Virus record (IMG/VR): IMGVR_UViG_3300017757_000025 | Coordinates: 1-43,938 of that record | Direction: 5' to 3' (one strand) | Length of the DNA stretch: 43,938 nucleotides | Source: a virus | Shown here: positions 35,784-41,562 of the stretch, in pieces | Layout: every line of letters begins with the position of its first letter | How positions within the stretch are numbered: the first letter of the stretch is position 1 | Notes under the pieces: model-generated | What the model saw: only the letters and a program-made list of their open reading frames with translations | The model's database searches: none | Told to the model about the DNA's origin: nothing | Program-made: the position numbers and the translations under genes

Positions 35784-36140
35784 ATGAAAACCTTTAAAGA
35801 TTATTTAACCGAGAATAAAGATGAAACTTTAGATATAACAAATCTATTGAATGAATCCCACGATCTTACTGAAGAACAGGAAGCTGCAATTGATGCAACG
35901 GTTGATAGAATAGTAGAGGCACAAAAAGAAGGAAAGAATTTAGAAGATTGTGTTGAAGAAATAATCAATGAAGGAATTTTAGGAAGTATATTCGGTGGAT
36001 TAACTGGATTTGCTTTAGGAAAGACAATAGGTAAAGCAGTAGCTAAAGTATTAGGTGTTACTAAAGGTGCTCTTTATGATTTATTAACCTCACGTCTTGT
36101 CGGTGCTGCATTAGGTGCAGTTCTCGGTAAGAGATTATAA
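35784..36140 (+). CDS. capsid-targeted small protein with Gly-rich membrane-active-looking C-terminus
   Basis: 118 aa. The N-terminus MKTFKDYLTE closely parallels the T4 internal-protein capsid-targeting sequence MKTYQEFIAE, cleaved by prohead protease gp21 after (L/I)-x-E. Matching sites here are LTE/N (10), LNE/S (24), IVE/A (45) and INE/G (63). Cleavage at 63 would release 55 residues, GILGSIFGGLTGFALGKTIG then KAVAKVLG, a glycine-zipper amphipathic sequence that ends RLVGAALGAVLGKRL. The first 60 residues are acidic, as in a propeptide. Likely an internal head/core protein, and perhaps a membrane-active peptide sent into the host with the DNA. The gp21-type protease is not in this window. 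Confidence 0.6.
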   Translation: MKTFKDYLTENKDETLDITNLLNESHDLTEEQEAAIDATVDRIVEAQKEGKNLEDCVEEIINEGILGSIFGGLTGFALGKTIGKAVAKVLGVTKGALYDLLTSRLVGAALGAVLGKRL

Positions 36141-36146
36141 AACACA

Positions 36147-36806
36147 ATGATTCATATAGGAATTGATTTTTCTTTAAATAGCCCAGGTGCTTGTATAGAA
36201 ACCACTGATGGCAAATATCACTTTATAACTTTTTTTAATTATGGAAATCGTATATGGGATGAAGAAGGTAGGAAAATACCTAAAGCATTTAGTGTACATA
36301 AAGAATTAATGGATGACGAAACTATTTTAGGATTCCCTTATAATAGACAAGTCACTAGTAAAGAGTTCTTACCAAGAGAAAGGCAAAAGTTAGAAGATGC
36401 TGGAAATATCAGTTCTTTAATGGTGGGTATTTTTTCTACTCTATTTGAAGGTGATACTGTAAACGTAGCATTAGAAGGTTTCTCATATGGATCAAAAGGT
36501 AATTCATTTATTGATATAATTCAATACAATACATTTTTAAGAAAAGAATTAATAGATAAGTATTCTATTGAAAATCTATCTGTCTTTCAACCATCTCATG
36601 TAAAGAAGTTAGCTGGTAAAGGAAATGCTAATAAACATTATATGGCTGAAGCATTTCAAAATGATGTCCTTAATGATAAGAACTTAAGGAGCACTAAACT
36701 TTGGAAGTGGTGTCAAGGAAAAGACTTCAGCATAAAAATTCCTAAACCAATAGATGACATCATAGATGCCTACTTCATACTTAAAGCCTTGAAGGCTAAC
36801 AACTAG
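36147..36806 (+). CDS. RuvC-like Holliday junction resolvase
   Basis: 219 aa with an RNase-H fold. Acidic residues are placed as in RuvC: Asp7 in IGIDFSL, Glu110 in VALEGFSYGSKGN (105-119), and the C-terminal pair within PIDDIIDAYF (Asp203/204 and Asp207). A basic stretch SHVKKLAGKGNANKHYM (150-166) is the expected DNA-binding/lysine part. It would resolve recombination branches before packaging. T4 uses gp49 (endonuclease VII, unrelated) for this; a RuvC type here is a functional replacement. Starts 6 bases after the capsid-targeted gene. Confidence 0.75.
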   Translation: MIHIGIDFSLNSPGACIETTDGKYHFITFFNYGNRIWDEEGRKIPKAFSVHKELMDDETILGFPYNRQVTSKEFLPRERQKLEDAGNISSLMVGIFSTLFEGDTVNVALEGFSYGSKGNSFIDIIQYNTFLRKELIDKYSIENLSVFQPSHVKKLAGKGNANKHYMAEAFQNDVLNDKNLRSTKLWKWCQGKDFSIKIPKPIDDIIDAYFILKALKANN

Positions 36807-36851
36807 ATACATTTCTGACATTAAACAGTTAAAAATTATATTGCAACTTAG

Positions 36852-36859
36852 TAATTTTG
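36852..36859 (+). promoter_or_regulatory. possible host-type (Bacteroidetes sigma) promoter -7 box, TAATTTTG
   Basis: Inside the 84-base gap before the GroES-like gene. TAATTTTG fits the Bacteroidetes -7 element TAnnTTTG exactly. No clear TTG is present about 19-20 bases upstream (-33), so support is partial. If real, it would allow early, host-polymerase expression of the cochaperonin. The remainder of the gap shows nothing I can name. Confidence 0.3.
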
Positions 36860-36890
36860 TTTCAGCTTTTACTAAAAAAATTTAAATAAA

Positions 36891-37178
36891 ATGATAAAAC
36901 CTATAGGAAAAAGATTATTTATAAAGCAAGATCCTCAACCAGAGAAGAAAGGTGATATAATTTTATTAGAAAAAAAGGGTATGCTAGCCCCTCCTTATTC
37001 AGGAACTGTTATTAGTGTAGGTGATGAAGTAGAAGATAAAGATTTCCAACCAGGTGTAAAAATACTTTATCATGATCTTGCAGGAACCGAAATAATATAT
37101 AAAGACGAAACATTTATTAATCTTAGAGAGCATGATATAACTGCAATTATTTTAGATAAAAATGTACAAATAGTCTGA
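36891..37178 (+). CDS. GroES-like co-chaperonin (T4 gp31 analogue)
   Basis: 95 aa, the length of GroES (97) and shorter than T4 gp31 (111). The start IKPIGKRLFIKQDPQPEKKG matches the first GroES strand, the mobile loop that docks on GroEL is residues about 16-33 (PEKKGDIILLEKKG), then MLAPPYSGTVISVGDEVED and GVKILYHDLAGTEI, and the final DITAIILDKNVQIV matches the ESDILAIV end. It should cap host GroEL and enlarge the folding cage for capsid protein. Preceded by an 84-base gap and followed by gp32. Confidence 0.8.
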   Translation: MIKPIGKRLFIKQDPQPEKKGDIILLEKKGMLAPPYSGTVISVGDEVEDKDFQPGVKILYHDLAGTEIIYKDETFINLREHDITAIILDKNVQIV

Positions 37179-37196
37179 AACAAACTGACTTAGGAG

Positions 37197-37204
37197 ATAT
37201 ATAA
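37197..37204 (+). promoter_or_regulatory. candidate late promoter box (ATATATAA) of gp32
   Basis: Context gagATATATAAtaaac in the 162-base gap before gp32, 136 bases before the ATG at 37341. Unlike other copies it leaves a long 5' leader, which contains the structures listed next. Confidence 0.4.
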
Positions 37205-37245
37205 TAAACAAAGGTACTGAAAAGTTTGGTACTTTTTAAACTGGC

Positions 37246-37326
37246 GATAACAAGGCAAAATAAATAGGCAATTAAAATAAGAAGTTTAGGCATAGAGCTT
37301 TGTTATCATAAATTAATAATAACAAA
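37246..37326 (+). promoter_or_regulatory. gp32 mRNA leader with two mutually exclusive stems
   Basis: GATAACAAGGC (37246-37256) can pair with GCTTTGTTATC (37297-37307), 11 pairs including one G-U, loop 40 bases. The same 3' arm (TTTGTTAT, 37299-37306) can pair with ATAACAAA (37319-37326), 8 pairs, loop 12. The two stems exclude each other. The element AGGCAATTAA occurs at 37266-37275 (in the first loop) and again at 37330-37339, right before the ATG at 37341. T4 gp32 represses its own translation by binding a leader with a pseudoknot; a comparable control is inferred here. Confidence 0.5.
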
Positions 37327-37340
37327 AAAAGGCAATTAAC

Positions 37341-38258
37341 ATGGCAAATGAATTCGACATTTTTAATGTAAGTGTAAAAGATCTAGACACTGGTGAAAGA
37401 CCTTCCTCTGCAGGAAGTGATTTATACACACCGAAACCAGATCAAGGACAAGACGGAACTTACCGTTCTTTAATTAGGTTTCTACCTAATGCTAAAAATC
37501 CAAGAAAACCATTCGAACGTAAATTTGTCTACTGGTTAGAAGACAGAGAAGGAAACGGCTTTTATGCTGATTCTCCATCAACAGTTGGCGAGAAATGTCC
37601 TGTACAGGATATGTTCTTTAAACTAAGAAACTCTGAATCTGCTGTAGATAAAAAGATGTCTGAAGGTTTAAAGCGTAGAGAAGTATTTTATGCATTGGTA
37701 CAAATCGTAAAAGATCCACAAAACAAAGATCTTGAAGGTCAAGTTAAAATTATGAAATTTGGTTATAAAATCAAAACAAAAATTGATGAAGAACTGAATC
37801 CACAATTTGATGAACCTACTCAAGTATTTGATCCGTTTGAAGGAAAGAACTTTGAATTAGTAATTTCTAAGAAAGGTGGTTTCCCTAATTATGATTCAAG
37901 TAAATTTCACGGTACAAAATCTGCAATGGAGATTAACGGTGAAAAAGTAACTGATAGTGATGAAGGAAGAAAGGCAATTTTAGAATTACTAAAAGATGCA
38001 CCTGACTTAGCAAACTGGGGTTATAAAGCATGGAATGATGAAACTAGAGGAAAAGTATTAAATGTACTTTCTCAGTTTACATCACCAGGATCTGCTATTG
38101 AAAATATAACATCATCAAAACCTGCACCATCAAAACCAAAAGTTACTGAAGCTGCTGCTGCAAAGGTTACAGAAACTGCAACTGCAACTGCAACAGAAAC
38201 TAAAGGTGAAGAAAAGAAGGATGACTTCGATGATTTTATTAATGGGTTAGATCTTTAA
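37341..38258 (+). CDS. gp32: single-stranded DNA-binding protein, gp32-like
   Basis: 305 aa (T4 gp32 is 301). The core matches: YRSLIRFLPNAKNP, VFYALVQIVKDPQNKDLEGQ with KIMKFGYKIKTKID, and FEGKNFELVISKKGGFPNYD with SSKF, equal in order to the T4 'NYWANILVVKDP', 'FKYRFGKKI' and 'GFSNYDESKF' blocks. A 40-residue Ala/Thr-rich linker and the acidic tail (DDFDDFINGLDL) follow, as in T4, where the tail contacts partner proteins. The T4 zinc ligands are mostly lost: only one Cys in the region (GEKCPVQ), so the zinc ribbon is probably absent. It covers ssDNA during replication and recombination and has a long structured leader. Confidence 0.9.
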   Translation: MANEFDIFNVSVKDLDTGERPSSAGSDLYTPKPDQGQDGTYRSLIRFLPNAKNPRKPFERKFVYWLEDREGNGFYADSPSTVGEKCPVQDMFFKLRNSESAVDKKMSEGLKRREVFYALVQIVKDPQNKDLEGQVKIMKFGYKIKTKIDEELNPQFDEPTQVFDPFEGKNFELVISKKGGFPNYDSSKFHGTKSAMEINGEKVTDSDEGRKAILELLKDAPDLANWGYKAWNDETRGKVLNVLSQFTSPGSAIENITSSKPAPSKPKVTEAAAAKVTETATATATETKGEEKKDDFDDFINGLDL

Positions 38259-38263
38259 TAAGT

Positions 38264-39334
38264 ATGGCAACAGAAGTAATAATATCTTCTGAAATGAAAG
38301 CTCGGATTATCGATAAGGTAGTCCGAGTTCTTCATACTAACCATTCTCATCCAGAAAAAAGAAGAATATTAGAAAGCAAAGGTAGATTAAATTTTGCATG
38401 CCCGTATTGTGGTGATTCACATGATACCCCAAGAAAAAAGAGAGGTAACATTTATTGGAATGATTTATATTTTCATTGTTATAATTGTTCAGCTCATGAA
38501 AGTTTAGATACTTTTTTAAAAGATCATAATGAAAATTTTGAAGGTGATGATAGAATTAATGTTATTAATTACATTAAAGAAAACCGTAAACATTTTTCGT
38601 TAGGTGAAAATTTAGATTTTTATCTTTTTGATAAAGCAAAAGAATTAGCATTATCATTCGATGAATTAGCATTAGGGTTTAACATTTATCCAATTAACAC
38701 ATTAACTTATCAGGCATATCCTTATCTAAAGAGTAGGTTACTCCACCATAAAACTGAAAGGTTTGCTTTTGATCCAAGACGTCGAGAGTTATATGTTTTT
38801 AATCTAACACCTGAAGGAAAAATATTAGGATTTCAAACCAGAGACTTAGGTGGGAGTGGTCCTAAATATAAAACATGGAATATAGAAAGAATTTATGATA
38901 GGTTAAAATTACCATTAGAAGTTACAGAAGAAGAATTAGATAACTTAAATAAAATATCAATGTTATTTGGAATATTAACTGTTGATATGTCTCGAGACTT
39001 TTCCATTTTTGAAGGTCCTATTGATGCAATGTTTATGAATAACTCAATAGGTTTAACTGGGGTTAAAAAACAAATTATTGAATTTAATGAAATACCAACT
39101 GCAAGATATTTCTTTGATAATGATATGGAAGGTAAAACCAGAATGATTGAAAAATTAAAAAGTGGTCAGAATGTTTTTATGTGGGATAAGTTTTTAAAAG
39201 ACTTTGATATTCCTTCAAGGAAAGTAAAAGATTTAAATGATTTAGTGAAATGGGAATTTACTAATCGAAGTGGGTGCTTAAATGACCTGGATAAATATTT
39301 TACAAATAATTCATTAGATATAATTTTTATATAA
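38264..39334 (+). CDS. gp61: DNA primase, gp61-like (zinc finger plus TOPRIM)
   Basis: 356 aa (T4 gp61 is 342). N-terminal zinc ribbon: C46-P-Y-C49 and C72-Y-N-C75 (NFACPYCGDSH; FHCYNCSAHES). TOPRIM residues: Glu250 in FEGPIDAMFMNNS, and Asp285/Asp287 in FFDNDMEGK, the metal-binding D-x-D. It makes RNA primers for lagging-strand synthesis, normally with the gp41 helicase, which is not in this window. The 39-aa segment before the zinc ribbon is basic. Starts 5 bases after the gp32 stop; its stop overlaps the next gene as TAATG. Confidence 0.85.
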   Translation: MATEVIISSEMKARIIDKVVRVLHTNHSHPEKRRILESKGRLNFACPYCGDSHDTPRKKRGNIYWNDLYFHCYNCSAHESLDTFLKDHNENFEGDDRINVINYIKENRKHFSLGENLDFYLFDKAKELALSFDELALGFNIYPINTLTYQAYPYLKSRLLHHKTERFAFDPRRRELYVFNLTPEGKILGFQTRDLGGSGPKYKTWNIERIYDRLKLPLEVTEEELDNLNKISMLFGILTVDMSRDFSIFEGPIDAMFMNNSIGLTGVKKQIIEFNEIPTARYFFDNDMEGKTRMIEKLKSGQNVFMWDKFLKDFDIPSRKVKDLNDLVKWEFTNRSGCLNDLDKYFTNNSLDIIFI

Positions 39335-39552
39335 TGAGTTTGAAAAAATATAGCAATTTTGTGAATGAAGAAATAGATGACTTCTATAATGACTTAGAAG
39401 CAAGTAATAAAAAACTTAAACTTTTTACAAACTTTAATAAATCCAATCTTAAACAAGTAAAAACTAATTTTTCTATTCCAGTTCCTAAAAAGAAATTTAA
39501 GCCCAAAATAAAGAGTTATAAAAAGAGTAATAATGATAAAGGTATATTTTAA
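39334..39552 (+). CDS. small basic protein, 72 aa, unidentified
   Basis: Overlaps both neighbours by TAATG, so it is translationally coupled. The N-terminus MSLKKYSNFVNEEI resembles the phage's capsid-targeting-like starts (compare SFDKFVNEAYDK in the acidic protein at 41563). After an acidic stretch the last 40 residues are very basic (VPKKKFKPKIKSYKKSNNDK). It lies between primase and UvsY, so a replication or recombination accessory is possible, but a packaged DNA-binding peptide is equally consistent. A gp33 or gp59 assignment is not supported by sequence I can read. Confidence 0.55.
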   Translation: MSLKKYSNFVNEEIDDFYNDLEASNKKLKLFTNFNKSNLKQVKTNFSIPVPKKKFKPKIKSYKKSNNDKGIF

Positions 39553-40001
39553 TGGAATATAATGATTCTGCTACAGGCACCGCTAATGAAGAATTAGCAA
39601 CTAGATTAGCTAATGATAGATCTATTTGGAAAGAAAAGATAAGTAATTTAGTTTCTTTACTAAAAGATATGAATAAGTTATCGGAATGTCAAGTAATGAT
39701 GTTATCTTATAGGCAGATCTTATTAGATAAAATTACTGATTTTAAAACAACTAAACAAAAAAGGCAAGCAGCATATGATAGGTATTATAAAATTAAGTAC
39801 AGAGAATATTCCATTGATTATGATGTAAAATTAACAAGCGGAGAAAAGGTTGCTTTTATAAAGGCAGATTTATCTCATTTAAGAACTCAAATGGAAATGT
39901 TACAATCTCATATGGATTATTACCAGGAATGTATAAAGACCTGCGATAATCTTGCCTTTGCTATTCGTAATAGAATCAATTTAGATGATAAAGAATACTA
40001 A
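39552..40001 (+). CDS. uvsY: recombination mediator UvsY-like protein
   Basis: 149 aa (T4 UvsY is 137). All helical, with an N-terminal charged helix pair and a C-terminal part YDVKLTSGEKVAFIKADLSH then LRTQMEMLQSHMDYYQECIK, TCDNLAFAIRNRI, which follows the T4 order of a Tyr-rich charged stretch, 'KT-x-L-x-A-D-x-D-x-L-K', a helix and a final basic helix ending near 'FAIKHI'. It lies directly before UvsW, as in T4, and overlaps it by TAATG. UvsY loads the UvsX recombinase onto gp32-coated DNA; UvsX itself is not in this window. Similarity is moderate and context carries part of the call. Confidence 0.65.
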   Translation: MEYNDSATGTANEELATRLANDRSIWKEKISNLVSLLKDMNKLSECQVMMLSYRQILLDKITDFKTTKQKRQAAYDRYYKIKYREYSIDYDVKLTSGEKVAFIKADLSHLRTQMEMLQSHMDYYQECIKTCDNLAFAIRNRINLDDKEY

Positions 40002-41506
40002 TGGAATTATCACTCTCGGAAAATAAAAAGTTTTTAGTTATTGATGCTTGTACAGAGTTAGAGTATGATCAACTAAAAAGTTCATTAACTAAAAAGATTG
40101 AAGGTTGGCGTTTTCATCCTTTAGTAAAAAAGAGAGTGTGGGATGGTAATGTATCCTTTGTTAAAAGAAATAAAATACCAGCTGGTTTATGGAAAGAAAT
40201 AATTGATATATGTAAAGATTATGATTTTCAATATTCTCTAAATAATATTACCAATATTTTTGATACTGAAATAAAAGAGGATGAATTTAGATTATGGGTT
40301 ACTGAGATTTTTAAAAAGCATCCTGATTTTAAGCCTAGAGAATATCAAATAGATGCAGCATTTAAAATTTTAAAATATAGAAGGTGTTTAGCTGAGCTTG
40401 CCACTTCTGCAGGTAAAACACTAATATCTTTCATGGTGGTGGCTTATCTTATGGATCAACTGGGAAAGAAAAAGATTCTTATGATCGTTCCTAATGTAAA
40501 TTTGGTATTACAGGCTACTGGTGATTTTGATGAATATAATAAATGTGGAATTCCTTTAAAGACTCAACAAATATATGCAGGGGTAAAAATAAGAAAAAGT
40601 TCTAATCTGGTTATTGGTACCTATCAATCTTTGGTTAAAAAAGACGAGGAATACTTTAGTCAATTTGATGCTGTTTTTGTAGATGAAACACATAAAGCAA
40701 AAGCCAATTCCATACAAAAGATTATGGATAAATGCTGGCATTGTGATTTTAGATTTGGTTTAAGTGGTACTATTCCTAAAAGAGGAACTGTTAATAGATT
40801 AAGCTTAATGTCAGCAATGGGTCCACTGGTTACTCAAGTAAAAGCTAAACATTTACAAGATGAAGGTTTTATAGCTAGTTGTAAAGTAATACAACTTCAT
40901 ATGGATTATGCAACCGATGAACAAAAAGAATCCTTTTCATTTTTATCTAAAAATCCACATGATAGACAAAGATTATTTGGATTAGAACAAAATTTTATTA
41001 ATCAAAGTGAAAAGAGATTGGATTTTGTTTGCCAAGTAATTAAAAAATCTACATCAAATTCATTAGTACTATTTCATAAGATAGCATACGGTGAAAAGCT
41101 ATATAATAAATTAAGGCATATAACAGACAAAAAAGTTTATTATGTAGACGGTTCTGTTAATGTAGATATAAGAGAAGAATTTAAAAGCCGTATGGAAAAG
41201 AATGATGATGTTATTATTGTAGCATCTTATGGTACATTTTCTACAGGGATTTCAATTAAAAATATACACAATATCTTTTTTACCGAAAGTTTTAAGTCTG
41301 AAGTAATTATTAGACAAAGTATTGGTAGAGGATTAAGAAAGCATGCATCCAAAAGCGTAGTAAAAATCTACGATTTTATAGATGATTTTAGGTATAAGAC
41401 CGAAGACCATGATTGGGTTAATTATATCTACCGCCACGGTATTGCTAGGCGAACAATATATAAAGAAGAAAAGTTTCCATTCGAAGTTCAGAACATAAGA
41501 TTCTAA
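40001..41506 (+). CDS. uvsW: UvsW-type superfamily 2 DNA/RNA helicase
   Basis: 501 aa, nearly the same length as T4 UvsW (503). N-terminal domain ends in the GWRFHPLVKKRVWDGNVSFV block (T4: GYRFNPRFRYGNWDGRIRLL). Helicase motifs follow in order: motif I TSAGKT (135-140), DETH (228-231) for Walker B, LSGTIPKRGT for motif III, ASYGTFSTGISIKNIHNIFF for motif V and RQSIGRGLRKHASKSVVKIY for motif VI. UvsW unwinds R-loops and branched DNA, closing origin replication and promoting recombination-dependent replication and fork rescue. Start overlaps UvsY by TAATG. No odd features. Confidence 0.92.
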   Translation: MELSLSENKKFLVIDACTELEYDQLKSSLTKKIEGWRFHPLVKKRVWDGNVSFVKRNKIPAGLWKEIIDICKDYDFQYSLNNITNIFDTEIKEDEFRLWVTEIFKKHPDFKPREYQIDAAFKILKYRRCLAELATSAGKTLISFMVVAYLMDQLGKKKILMIVPNVNLVLQATGDFDEYNKCGIPLKTQQIYAGVKIRKSSNLVIGTYQSLVKKDEEYFSQFDAVFVDETHKAKANSIQKIMDKCWHCDFRFGLSGTIPKRGTVNRLSLMSAMGPLVTQVKAKHLQDEGFIASCKVIQLHMDYATDEQKESFSFLSKNPHDRQRLFGLEQNFINQSEKRLDFVCQVIKKSTSNSLVLFHKIAYGEKLYNKLRHITDKKVYYVDGSVNVDIREEFKSRMEKNDDVIIVASYGTFSTGISIKNIHNIFFTESFKSEVIIRQSIGRGLRKHASKSVVKIYDFIDDFRYKTEDHDWVNYIYRHGIARRTIYKEEKFPFEVQNIRF

Positions 41507-41534
41507 TATAGAATATCTTTTCACTAAGACATGG

Positions 41535-41542
41535 ATATATAA
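41535..41542 (+). promoter_or_regulatory. candidate late promoter box (ATATATAA)
   Basis: Context ggATATATAAaaaa, 20 bases before the ATG at 41563. A further copy lies within the 3' end of uvsW at 41456-41463. The acidic protein would then be transcribed separately from the recombination genes. Confidence 0.4.
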
Positions 41543-41562
41543 AAAAAATAAAAATAACTAAA

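Noticed and set aside
36785-36797. AGCCT...AGGCT hairpin at the end of the RuvC-like gene as a terminator
   Set aside because: Only five pairs, inside coding sequence, and no T-run follows.
39334-39552. Naming the 72-aa gene as gp33 or gp59 from its position near gp32 and primase
   Set aside because: T4 gene order near 32 is different, and no sequence signature of either protein is visible; the N-terminus instead looks like this phage's capsid-targeting-like starts.
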